From Corallibacter vietnamensis (GTDB taxonomy: Bacteria; Bacteroidota; Bacteroidia; Flavobacteriales; Flavobacteriaceae): a stretch of 64,000 nt of DNA. This document shows, piece after piece, positions 1 through 7,821 of the stretch. The translations under genes were made by a program, and so were the position numbers. The stretch is from positions 1,674,001 to 1,738,000 of the forward strand of contig NZ_BAABBI010000001.1 in assembly GCF_039537875.1 (NCBI RefSeq), read 5' to 3'. Numbering within the stretch: the stretch's first letter is position 1; each line of letters opens with the position of its first letter. The notes beneath the pieces are model-generated. The model worked only from the letters and a program-made list of their open reading frames with translations. It did not search any database and was not told where the DNA came from.

Positions 1-2
1 GA

Positions 3-581
3 AAAGTACGTTTGCCAGAATTTTTACAACAACAACTTAAACCTAAAGAAGGTGTTATTGTAGAAATACCAGAAAGCAATACTATTTATAACAAAAGTCA
101 ACCAGAGTTTAGCTCAAACGAAGAACGTTTACAATATCTTTCTCAAAAAGCAACTTATGCTGTTACAGATGGAAAAATAGTAGGGAAACATCAAGGAGCT
201 CATTACTTTACAAAAGGACAACGTAAAGGATTGGCTGTTGGCGGAACTACAGAACCATTGTTTGTTATTGATACAGATGTAAATGAGAATGTCATTTATA
301 CTGGGCAAGGTAAACAACATCCTGGGTTGTATAAAAGTGCTCTTTTTATATCAAACGACGAACTGCATTGGGTACGCGAAGATTTAAAGCTACAAGTAGA
401 CGAAACAATGCAAGTAAAAGCACGAATTCGTTATAGACAACCATTGCAAAATGCAACTCTTCATAAAGTAGATAGTGGTTTGTATGTTGAGTTTGAGATA
501 CCTCAATCAGCAATAACCGAAGGGCAGTTTGCAGCCTGGTATCTTGATGATGAGTTGGTTGGCTCCGGTGTTATTTCTTAA
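3..581 (+). CDS. mnmA: tRNA-specific 2-thiouridylase MnmA, C-terminal part
   Basis: The left window edge cuts this gene; the frame is open from base 3, so the real start lies outside. MnmA transfers sulfur to C2 of the wobble uridine of tRNA-Lys, -Glu and -Gln in the cytoplasm. The visible part is the central and C-terminal beta-barrel region. It holds the family blocks HYFTKGQRKGL (substrate-binding region), RIRYRQP, and the closing ITEGQFAAWY...GSGVIS. The N-terminal PP-loop and first catalytic Cys are not in the window. Nothing looks broken. An 85-bp gap separates it from the next gene on the same strand. Confidence 0.93.
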   Translation, partial: KVRLPEFLQQQLKPKEGVIVEIPESNTIYNKSQPEFSSNEERLQYLSQKATYAVTDGKIVGKHQGAHYFTKGQRKGLAVGGTTEPLFVIDTDVNENVIYTGQGKQHPGLYKSALFISNDELHWVREDLKLQVDETMQVKARIRYRQPLQNATLHKVDSGLYVEFEIPQSAITEGQFAAWYLDDELVGSGVIS

Positions 582-666
582 TTAAAAATTTCAAAAAATA
601 TTTAATACAAAATACCTTGTTGAAGCTTTGAGATATTCTTAAATTTCAGCATAAAATAATACACTT

Positions 667-1608
667 ATGGCAAATAGAATCACGGAATTATTCAAAATAC
701 AATACCCAATAATTCAAGCAGGTATGATTTGGAACAGTGGCTGGCGATTAGCATCAGCAGCTAGTAATTCAGGAATATTAGGACTTATTGGAGCCGGAAG
801 TATGTATCCTGATGTATTGCGTGAGCATATTCAAAAATGTAAAAAAGCTACAAATAAACCTTTTGGAGTAAACGTGCCAATGCTATATCCTAACATCAAA
901 GAGATTATGGATATTATTATAGAAGAAGAAGTGAAAATTGTTTTTACTTCGGCAGGAAATCCAAAAACTTGGACTAGCTGGTTGCAAGAGCGAGGTGTTA
1001 CCGTTGTTCATGTTGTAAGCAGTGTTAAGTTTGCATTAAAAGCCCAAGAGGCTGGAGTTGATGCTGTAGTTGCTGAAGGTTTTGAAGCTGGTGGCCATAA
1101 TGGTCGCGATGAAACTACAACATTAACGTTAATACCAATGGTAAAAGAACAGCTAGAAATTCCATTAATTGCAGCTGGAGGTATTGCTACAGGGCAAGCT
1201 ATGTTAGCAGCAATGGTTTTAGGAGCAGATGGCGTGCAAGTAGGAAGTAGATTTGTAGCTAGTGAAGAAAGTTCTGCGCATCAAGCTTTTAAAGAAACTG
1301 TTGTTAATGCAAAAGAAGGTGACACCCAACTTACATTAAAAGAATTAGCACCTGTGAGATTAATAAAAAATAAATTCTTTAATGAAGTGCAAGAGCTTTA
1401 TAAAAACGCTCCAACAGTAGAGCAGTTAAAAGAGCTTCTTGGGCGCGCTAGAGCTAAAAAAGGAATGTTTGAAGGCAATTTAGACGACGGAGAGTTAGAA
1501 ATAGGGCAAATTTCAGGCTTAATTCACGATATAAAACCAGTATCTGTTATAGTTGATGATATGATGAAAGAGTTTGAGTTAGCAAAAAATAGCGTAGCAA
1601 ACTTCTAA
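667..1608 (+). CDS. Nitronate monooxygenase / FabK-like FMN enzyme
   Basis: This 313-residue protein belongs to the 2-nitropropane dioxygenase family, FMN-dependent TIM barrels that oxidise nitronates or, in the FabK branch, reduce enoyl-ACP. Visible landmarks are PIIQAGM near the N-terminus, FGVNVP, the AEGFEAGGHNGRD loop (the AGGH region around the catalytic His), IAAGGIATG and the phosphate-binding segment GADGVQVGSRF. The length is normal for the family. The sequence does not separate a nitronate monooxygenase from an enoyl-ACP reductase; the compact form with EAGGH is most often annotated as nitronate monooxygenase. It is probably cytoplasmic, as no signal peptide is seen. Confidence 0.85.
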   Translation: MANRITELFKIQYPIIQAGMIWNSGWRLASAASNSGILGLIGAGSMYPDVLREHIQKCKKATNKPFGVNVPMLYPNIKEIMDIIIEEEVKIVFTSAGNPKTWTSWLQERGVTVVHVVSSVKFALKAQEAGVDAVVAEGFEAGGHNGRDETTTLTLIPMVKEQLEIPLIAAGGIATGQAMLAAMVLGADGVQVGSRFVASEESSAHQAFKETVVNAKEGDTQLTLKELAPVRLIKNKFFNEVQELYKNAPTVEQLKELLGRARAKKGMFEGNLDDGELEIGQISGLIHDIKPVSVIVDDMMKEFELAKNSVANF

Positions 1609-1686
1609 CATATTTTTAACGACCATACATCATATTTATTTTCAATTTAGCTCTTTTAAGCAAAACCTAAACCCTACTTTTGCAAA

Positions 1687-3072
1687 ATGGTTTTAAGCGA
1701 CTACACAAAAGAATTTAAGTACAACTGGAAATTAGCAGCGCCTGTTATGTTGGGTATGCTAGGCCATACCTTTGTAGCATTTATAGATAATGTTATGGTT
1801 GGACAGTTAGGTACAGCCGAATTAGCAGCTGTATCATTAGGCAATAGCTTTATGTTTATAGCAATGTCTCTAGGAATAGGTTTTTCTACAGCTATTACGC
1901 CACTTATTGCAGAAGCCGATGCTGCTCATGATTTTAAAGGCGGAAAATCTGCTTTTAAACATGGGTTGTTTTTGTGTATGGTTTTAGGAATTTCATTATT
2001 TCTTTTGGTATTTTTTGCCAAACCACTTATGTATTTAATGAAACAACCTGTAGAGGTTGTTGAGTTGGCTATTCCATATTTAGACTTGGTAGCTTTCTCA
2101 TTAATTCCACTTATTATTTTTCAGGCATTAAAACAATTTAGTGACGGATTGTCTATGACTAGATATCCTATGTATGCTACCATTATCGCCAATGTTGTAA
2201 ATGTGGCTTTTAACTATGTGCTAATTTTTGGGAAATTAGGATTTCCAGAAATGGGTATTGTAGGAGCTGCTTACGGAACACTTTTCTCTAGAATTATAAT
2301 GGTGTTGTTTATATGGTGGATTTTAAAAAGAAATAGTAAATCAAAAGACTATGTAACAGACGTTAAGATTTTTGTGTTAGATAAAAGCATGCTTAAAAAA
2401 CTTATCAATCTGGGCATGCCAAGTGCCATGCAAATGTTTTTTGAAGTAGCCATTTTCACAGCCGCAATTTGGTTAAGCGGATTATTGGGTAAAAATCCTC
2501 AAGCAGCAAATCAAATAGCATTAAACTTATCATCTATGACTTTTATGGTTGCAACAGGATTAAGCGTAGCAGCAATGATTCGTGTGGGTAATCAAAAAGG
2601 ACTAAAAAATTATTTAGAATTACGAAGAATAGCTTTTTCTATATTCTTATTAGGAACCATATTGGCTGTTATATTTGGCCTGTTTTTCTTTTTATTTCAC
2701 GAACAGTTACCAAAACTGTATGTAGATTATAACGATTTAAAAAATTTAGCTGATAATACACAAGTAGTTGGTATTGCATCAACATTATTAATTGCTGCTG
2801 CATTTTTTCAAATTAGCGACAGTATACAAGTTGTAATGCTTGGAGCTTTAAGAGGATTGCAAGATGTAAAAATACCAACACTTATAACGTTTATTTCTTA
2901 TTGGGTTATAGGGTTTCCTATCAGCTTTTATTTAGGTAAAGAAGACGTTTATGGTAGCTTTGGTATTTGGCTTGGATTATTAGCAGGATTAACAACCGCA
3001 GCTATTTTATTGTATATTAGATTCAATTTTTTAACCAACAAATTAATAAAAACTAAACATGGAGTTTCCTAA
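1687..3072 (+). CDS. MATE family multidrug/Na+ efflux transporter
   Basis: This 461-residue integral inner-membrane protein has about 12 hydrophobic segments in two similar halves. The family-typical N-terminus reads PVMLGMLGHTFVAFIDNVMVGQLGTAELAA, given here as separate motifs: an early membrane helix, then the MVGQLG element and the AAVSLGNS helix. MATE proteins export cationic drugs or metabolites in exchange for Na+ or H+. A TAnnTTTG-like -7 element (TACTTTTG, 1675-1682) lies only 4 bp before the ATG, so transcription may start almost at the start codon. I could not find a convincing -33 partner. The last 14 bp overlap the next gene. The substrate cannot be predicted. Confidence 0.9.
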   Translation: MVLSDYTKEFKYNWKLAAPVMLGMLGHTFVAFIDNVMVGQLGTAELAAVSLGNSFMFIAMSLGIGFSTAITPLIAEADAAHDFKGGKSAFKHGLFLCMVLGISLFLLVFFAKPLMYLMKQPVEVVELAIPYLDLVAFSLIPLIIFQALKQFSDGLSMTRYPMYATIIANVVNVAFNYVLIFGKLGFPEMGIVGAAYGTLFSRIIMVLFIWWILKRNSKSKDYVTDVKIFVLDKSMLKKLINLGMPSAMQMFFEVAIFTAAIWLSGLLGKNPQAANQIALNLSSMTFMVATGLSVAAMIRVGNQKGLKNYLELRRIAFSIFLLGTILAVIFGLFFFLFHEQLPKLYVDYNDLKNLADNTQVVGIASTLLIAAAFFQISDSIQVVMLGALRGLQDVKIPTLITFISYWVIGFPISFYLGKEDVYGSFGIWLGLLAGLTTAAILLYIRFNFLTNKLIKTKHGVS

Positions 3073-3286
3073 ATTTTTACTTGGTGATAATACAGACTTT
3101 CCTGATGCCATATTTGTAATTCATACTGAATTTCCTAGGTTTATAATCAACCTTGAAAATGATGATGTAGAATGGTTAGAAGATTTTGATCAGCATGATC
3201 AAAAAGAACTAGAATTAGAAGCCGAAAACTTAATTCAGCAGGCAAGCAATTTTTATGACAGAGAAATAGAACGCTACGAAGAGTAA
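3059..3286 (+). CDS. Small acidic conserved-type hypothetical protein
   Basis: This 75-residue protein is unknown to me. It is acidic, with an aromatic-rich N-terminal half (three phenylalanine-proline pairs) and a C-terminal half rich in Glu/Asp that probably forms a helix. There is no signal peptide or membrane segment. Its ATG lies inside the last codons of the MATE gene (14-bp overlap, different frame) and its stop is 6 bp before the PAP2 gene, so the three genes are probably co-transcribed and this small one translationally coupled. That tight packing is the main argument that it is real. Confidence 0.7.
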   Translation: MEFPKFLLGDNTDFPDAIFVIHTEFPRFIINLENDDVEWLEDFDQHDQKELELEAENLIQQASNFYDREIERYEE

Positions 3287-3292
3287 TATACA

Positions 3293-3865
3293 ATGATTGA
3301 CAAGCTAATAGCATACGACGAAAAACTGTTTTTATTTCTTAATAACTTAGGTTCATCAACTTGGGATCCTTTTTGGATGTTTTATACAACTAAATTTTAT
3401 TGGATTCCATTTTATGGGGTGTTGCTATTTTTGTTTTTTAAAAAATATCAACGAAATGCTTTTTTCTTAACGGTTGTTCTCATTATTGCGATGGTTGCTT
3501 TTACTGATCAAGTAACCAATATTTTTAAAGACTCCTTTATGAGATTTAGACCGTGCCACAATCCTGATTTTATAGATGTAATGCGTAGAGTAAAATCAGA
3601 GTGTGGTGGACTTTATGGATACTTTTCAGGACACGCAAGTAACTCTATGGCTGTAGCCGTTTTTACAGGACTTACTCTAAAATATAAATACAAAAACCTT
3701 ATATTTTTATTGTTGCTTTGGGCTGCTTTAATGGGGTATAGTCGTATTTATATAGGAGTTCACTATCCGTTAGATGTATTATGTGGTATGACCTTTGGAG
3801 CACTGTCAGGTTTTGGCTTTTATAAACTACAAAACTATCTACACAACCGCTATAAGTTACTTTAA
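3293..3865 (+). CDS. PAP2 family membrane phosphatase
   Basis: This 190-residue, multi-pass inner-membrane protein carries the three phosphatidic-acid-phosphatase-2 motifs in order: K-x6-RP (the lysine in FKDSFMRFRP), SGH at about residues 112-114, and SR-x5-H-x3-D (SRIYIGVHYPLD). All catalytic residues (Lys, Arg, both His, Asp) are present. Family members remove phosphate from lipid phosphates such as undecaprenyl-pyrophosphate, phosphatidic acid or phosphatidylglycerophosphate at the outer face of the membrane. The exact substrate is unknown. It lies 6 bp downstream of the small acidic gene and is probably in an operon with it and the MATE gene. Confidence 0.88.
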   Translation: MIDKLIAYDEKLFLFLNNLGSSTWDPFWMFYTTKFYWIPFYGVLLFLFFKKYQRNAFFLTVVLIIAMVAFTDQVTNIFKDSFMRFRPCHNPDFIDVMRRVKSECGGLYGYFSGHASNSMAVAVFTGLTLKYKYKNLIFLLLLWAALMGYSRIYIGVHYPLDVLCGMTFGALSGFGFYKLQNYLHNRYKLL

Positions 3866-3962
3866 TCTAATTTTTTTAAGTTTTTTCGATGTTTTATATC
3901 ATAAAATAAATGGTATGCCTATTTTTAATGTGTAGAAACACAGATAGTTTAATTAAAAACAT

Positions 3963-4904
3963 ATGAAAATATTAGTAACTGGAGCTGTTGGTTTTATTGG
4001 GTCTCATACAGCAGAGCGCTTAACGCATTTAGGGCATAATGTTGTAGGAGTTGATAATTTTTCTCCTTATTACAGTGAGGACCTTAAAAAGCTTAATGAA
4101 GATGCGCTAAAAAAGGCAGGTATTTCTGTGTTGAAGCTAGATTTAAGAACGGATGATTTGTCTGCGTTACTACCTAATGATATTGAGTATATTTTTCATT
4201 TTGCAGCACAACCAGGTATTTCTTCTGCATCTACATTTGAAGACTATTTTACCAACAATATTATAGCAACAAAAAACGTGGTTGATTATGCGCTGTCATT
4301 ATCAAATTTTAAACTTTTTGTAAACATAGGCACATCATCTATTTATGGACTTGAAGCAACGTTTACTGAAGACAAAGCTCCAAAACCAGCATCACACTAT
4401 GGTGTTACAAAACTAGCTGCTGAACAATTAGTACTTCAAAAAAGTAGAGAAAAACTTATGGCAGCATGTTCATTGCGTTTATACTCTGTTATAGGTCCTA
4501 GAGAGCGTCCAGAAAAAATGTACACCAAACTTATTGATTTAGGTTTGAAAGGAGAACCATTCCCATTGTTTGAAGGTAGCGCTTCTCATTTACGCAGTTT
4601 TACATATGTGGGTGATATTGTTGATGGTGTTGTGAGTGTTTTAGGTAAGGAAACAGTTTTGGATGGCGAAATTATAAATTTAGGTACCGAGGTTGAACAT
4701 ACAACTCAAGAAGGTATCAAGACTGTTGAAGACGTTTTAGGAAAACCAATCGCTATAGATATAAAGCCTAAACGTCCTGGAGATCAATGGCGAACCAAAG
4801 CTAATATTGATAAAGCAAAAAAATTACTTAATTATAACCCGCAAACAACACTTTTAGAAGCTGTAAAAAAACAAGTAGATTGGTACAAAGAGCATTTCTG
4901 TTAG
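3963..4904 (+). CDS. NAD-dependent epimerase/dehydratase (UDP-glucuronate 4-epimerase-like)
   Basis: This 313-residue extended SDR enzyme has the Rossmann motif GAVGFIGSH at the N-terminus, an acidic residue after beta-2 (VDNFSPYY) and the catalytic pair Tyr146-x3-Lys150 (HYGVTK), with an upstream serine block (GTSSIYG). The DNFSPYY segment recalls UDP-glucuronate 4-epimerases and related nucleotide-sugar enzymes, so it may feed cell-surface glycan synthesis, but it is 19 kb away from the polysaccharide locus. Its stop codon overlaps the stop of the convergent meaB gene by 4 bp, leaving no room for a separate terminator. The substrate is inferred. Confidence 0.82.
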   Translation: MKILVTGAVGFIGSHTAERLTHLGHNVVGVDNFSPYYSEDLKKLNEDALKKAGISVLKLDLRTDDLSALLPNDIEYIFHFAAQPGISSASTFEDYFTNNIIATKNVVDYALSLSNFKLFVNIGTSSIYGLEATFTEDKAPKPASHYGVTKLAAEQLVLQKSREKLMAACSLRLYSVIGPRERPEKMYTKLIDLGLKGEPFPLFEGSASHLRSFTYVGDIVDGVVSVLGKETVLDGEIINLGTEVEHTTQEGIKTVEDVLGKPIAIDIKPKRPGDQWRTKANIDKAKKLLNYNPQTTLLEAVKKQVDWYKEHFC

Positions 4905-5980
4905 GAGAGTGACAATAAATAATCAGCAGCAGCAAAAGGCGTTGTTTTTCCAGCTTCAATTAAAACTATTTGCTTTTTTAAAGCCTCTTTAATCTTTGCC
5001 TGTTTAAAAAAATCTGATTTTAAACGTTCTTCTATTGTTTGAAGTAACCAAAATTTATTTTGCTCTTGTCTTTTATTTTCAAAGTAGCCATTGGTGCTTG
5101 TCGTATTTACATACGCTAAAATAAGTTCCCATATGGCATCAATTCCTTCGTTTTCTAAAGCACTACAAAGTGTAACCTTGGGTTGCCAGTTAGAATCCTT
5201 ATTAGGATACAGATGAAGCGCTCTATTAAATTCTACTTTAGCAAGTTTAGCTTGTTTTAAATTATCTCCATCAGCTTTGTTTATAGCAATAGTATCAGCC
5301 ATTTCAATGATACCACGTTTAATTCCTTGTAATTCATCTCCAGCGCCAGCCAGTTTTAATAACAAGAAAAAATCTACCATGCTGTGTACAGCCGTTTCGC
5401 TTTGTCCAACACCAACGGTTTCAATAATAATGGTATCAAAACCAGCAGCTTCACAAAGTATAATGGTTTCACGGGTTTTTCTGGCTACACCTCCAAGAGA
5501 ATCGCCAGATGCTGATGGTCTTATAAAAGCATTTGTGTTTTTTACCAGCGTTTCCATACGTGTTTTATCTCCTAGTATACTTCCTTTGGTTAAAGAACTA
5601 CTAGGGTCTACCGCAAGTACAGCTACTTTTTTATTTAACTGTGTTAAGTGATTTCCAAAGGCTTCAATAAATGTACTTTTGCCAACACCAGGAACACCGG
5701 TAATTCCTATGCGTATAGACTTATTAGCATATGGTAAACACCCTTTTATAATGGCATTAGCTTTTTCTAAATGAGTGCTGCTAGTGCTTTCTATAAGTGT
5801 TATGGAACGACTTAAAGCAGTAACATCACCTTTTAAAATTCCCGATATTAAATCTTCTGCGCTAGGTTGAGACCTGCGTTTGTTTCGTATGTTTTTTATA
5901 GAAGAAATGTTGGTCATTTCTGGATCAGAAACACCTTTTTGCTCGCTTAATGCTGATGTATGTTTGTTTTTTTTACTCAA
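4901..5980 (-). CDS. meaB: Methylmalonyl-CoA mutase-associated GTPase MeaB (ArgK family)
   Basis: This 359-residue G3E-type P-loop GTPase has its Walker A at about residues 94-102 (GVPGVGKST), followed by VDPSSS, the ETVGVGQSE switch block and NKADGDN, a guanine-specificity loop of the NKxD type. MeaB loads and protects adenosylcobalamin in methylmalonyl-CoA mutase in the cytoplasm. The length is normal for the family, with a short basic N-terminal extension. No mutase gene lies beside it here, but a cobalamin adenosyltransferase is found at 19898-20470. The 5' end overlaps the upstream DUF2911 gene by 8 bp, so the two are probably co-transcribed. Confidence 0.92.
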   Translation of the reverse strand: MSKKNKHTSALSEQKGVSDPEMTNISSIKNIRNKRRSQPSAEDLISGILKGDVTALSRSITLIESTSSTHLEKANAIIKGCLPYANKSIRIGITGVPGVGKSTFIEAFGNHLTQLNKKVAVLAVDPSSSLTKGSILGDKTRMETLVKNTNAFIRPSASGDSLGGVARKTRETIILCEAAGFDTIIIETVGVGQSETAVHSMVDFFLLLKLAGAGDELQGIKRGIIEMADTIAINKADGDNLKQAKLAKVEFNRALHLYPNKDSNWQPKVTLCSALENEGIDAIWELILAYVNTTSTNGYFENKRQEQNKFWLLQTIEERLKSDFFKQAKIKEALKKQIVLIEAGKTTPFAAADYLLSLS

Positions 5981-6539
5981 ATTGCTCTAAAGGAACGGCT
6001 ATTTTTGTGTTGTCCCAAGCCATAGTTAATGATAGGTTGTCTAAAGCATTATCAAACCCAATAGTAAATTGTTCTACAGTGGTGTCAATTTTTTCTACAG
6101 GAACTGTAACATCAATAACATCAAATTCAGGTTCGCGCATTGGTTTCATTTCTAAATCAACGCCCCAAGAATATTGTTTAGAGTTAAACATTACATGCCA
6201 AGCAGAATCATTAGGAACACTCCATAATGTATATTTTCCAGCAGGCAATGAGTCATTACCAACTTTTAATGCTTTATTGGTTCTAAAAGTTGTAGCTTCA
6301 TTGGCGCCAGTACGCCAAACTTGTTTGTAAGGAACTAATCCGCCAAAAATTTCACGACCACGTTTTGATGGGCGGTTGTAAAATACATCAAGCTTTAAAT
6401 CATTCTTAACAAAAGAAACAGTGTCTTTAGGACTCAAAGGTTTGCTCAATAAACTGCCATCAACAAAATAAGCATATAAAAATACGCCAACAGCAACAAG
6501 AGCTAATATGCCTAAAACCCATTTCAAAAATCTATTCAT
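5973..6539 (-). CDS. DUF2911 domain, membrane-anchored protein
   Basis: This 188-residue protein has an N-terminal membrane anchor at about residues 6-26 and then a soluble domain on the outer side of the membrane. The domain matches DUF2911 by the block VWRTGANEATTF, the PAGKYTLW strand and the WHVMFN segment. Its biochemical role is not known. It is the first gene of a two-gene minus-strand unit with meaB (8-bp overlap). It is divergent from the ECF sigma gene, and the 173-bp region between holds the ECF-type promoter at 6650-6674. Confidence 0.85.
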   Translation of the reverse strand: MNRFLKWVLGILALVAVGVFLYAYFVDGSLLSKPLSPKDTVSFVKNDLKLDVFYNRPSKRGREIFGGLVPYKQVWRTGANEATTFRTNKALKVGNDSLPAGKYTLWSVPNDSAWHVMFNSKQYSWGVDLEMKPMREPEFDVIDVTVPVEKIDTTVEQFTIGFDNALDNLSLTMAWDNTKIAVPLEQFE

Positions 6540-6649
6540 AGTCTATCTGTTTTTATAGTATAAAGATACTTCAAAAGTCATAGTATGTAAAAAGGAAACA
6601 CTAAATTCTTTTATTATTTTTAATAACTTAAAAAACTTTTTAAAATTTT

Positions 6650-6674
6650 GCAACACTTCTTTTTTTGTGTCGTC
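6650..6674 (+). promoter_or_regulatory. Probable ECF-type autoregulatory promoter
   Basis: GCAAC at 6650-6654 and CGTC at 6671-6674 are separated by 16 bp. AAC in the -35 and CGT in the -10, with a 16-17 bp spacer, is the general ECF sigma promoter pattern. The site lies 38 bp before the GTG start of the ECF sigma gene, where an autoregulated promoter would be expected. Function is inferred. Confidence 0.6.
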
Positions 6675-6712
6675 TTTAAAGAGAACTAACCAAATAAAAC
6701 CAAAAGTAAAGC

Positions 6713-7264
6713 GTGTTTCAAACAGATATCATTGAAAAATGCAAGCAAAATAACCGCAAGGCACAAATGCAGTTGTACAACCAGTACTGCAATGGTATGT
6801 ATATAGTTGCCAAACGATTTATTGCAAACGATGCTGAAGCTGAAGACGTTGTTCAAGAAGCGTTTATTAAAGCGTTTTCAAAACTTGAGCAATATCAAGC
6901 AGAGGTCACTTTTGGAGCCTGGTTAAAACGTATTGTTATCAATACCAGTATTGACACTTTAAAGGCGAATAAAAAACGACTTATAGAGTTGGATGAAGCG
7001 CATCTTAAAATTGTTGATAATGAATATGATGACAAATGGTTGGTAGATGATACTGTAACAATAAATGATATAAAGCAAACCATAGATAATTTACCTGAAA
7101 AGTATAAATATGTTGTGATGCTTTATTTGTTAGAAGGTTATGATCATCAAGAAATTTCAAACATTTTAAATATCTCTGAAGTTGCTTCTAGAACGCAACT
7201 TTACAGAGGTAAAAAAATAGTACAAGAACAGTTAACAAAAAAGCAACATGGCACAAGATATTAG
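6713..7264 (+). CDS. ECF-family RNA polymerase sigma factor
   Basis: This 183-residue protein has sigma region 2 at about residues 14-88 (including DAEAEDVVQEAFIKAF) and region 4 at about 122-175 (LPEKYKYVVMLYLLEGYDHQEIS, then a helix-turn-helix). It lacks regions 1 and 3, as ECF factors do. The start is GTG; the family N-terminus (a short lead into NNRKAQMQLY) fits it and no earlier start is needed. It probably directs its own operon through the AAC-N16-CGTC element upstream. The next gene starts 17 bp before its stop, a typical sigma/anti-sigma arrangement. Confidence 0.92.
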   Translation: MFQTDIIEKCKQNNRKAQMQLYNQYCNGMYIVAKRFIANDAEAEDVVQEAFIKAFSKLEQYQAEVTFGAWLKRIVINTSIDTLKANKKRLIELDEAHLKIVDNEYDDKWLVDDTVTINDIKQTIDNLPEKYKYVVMLYLLEGYDHQEISNILNISEVASRTQLYRGKKIVQEQLTKKQHGTRY

Positions 7265-7808
7265 AGATTTAATAAAAAATCATCAAAATCAATCAAACGA
7301 ACAGATGTCAAAAGGACATGAAGCACGTTTTTTAAATAAGTTAGATCGTGCTTTACCAGAAAAAAGATCTTCAAAATCTTTGCCATGGATGCGTATTGCT
7401 GCTAGTGTTGTAATTTTACTAGGAATGAGTTTTGGAGCCTTTAAATACTTTGAGTCTTCACAAACTGTTACCAAACCAACAATTACCAATGTAGAAACTA
7501 CAAAATCCTTAGGTGATGTTTCTCCTGATTTAAAAAAAGTTGAAGACTATTACATGGCAACTATCAATTATGAGTTGTCTAAAGTAAAACCAACACCAGA
7601 AAACAAGGAGCTTATTGATGGTTATATTAAAAAATTAGAAGAGCTTAATAAAGAATATAAGCGACTATCAAAAGAAATCACAGAAAAAGGGCCTAATGAG
7701 TTAACTGTAAATGCACTAATTACAAATTTAAAATTACGTTTAAACTTACTGTATCGCTTAAAAGAGCAATTAAATACCCTACAAGAGACAGAAACAAATG
7801 TCCTTTAA
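7248..7808 (+). CDS. Putative single-pass anti-sigma factor
   Basis: This 186-residue protein has about 47 hydrophilic N-terminal residues, one membrane helix (about 48-66) and a C-terminal outer part that is Lys/Glu-rich and likely coiled-coil (residues about 110-180). It overlaps the sigma gene by 17 bp. The topology (cytoplasmic N-domain, one helix, periplasmic C-domain) and position suggest a membrane regulator that holds the ECF factor. I see no zinc-binding HxxxCxxC motif, so it is not a classical ZAS-type anti-sigma. The role is inferred from context. Confidence 0.65.
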   Translation: MAQDIRDLIKNHQNQSNEQMSKGHEARFLNKLDRALPEKRSSKSLPWMRIAASVVILLGMSFGAFKYFESSQTVTKPTITNVETTKSLGDVSPDLKKVEDYYMATINYELSKVKPTPENKELIDGYIKKLEELNKEYKRLSKEITEKGPNELTVNALITNLKLRLNLLYRLKEQLNTLQETETNVL

Positions 7809-7821
7809 TAACACAAAAACT

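Noticed and set aside
5277..6330. Plus-strand frames of 124 and 126 residues opposite meaB and the DUF2911 gene
   Set aside because: Both lie fully antisense to genes with strong family motifs.
7798..7821. ATG 7798 as start of the repeat protein
   Set aside because: The signal peptide begins cleanly at ATG 7822; the upstream eight residues are polar.
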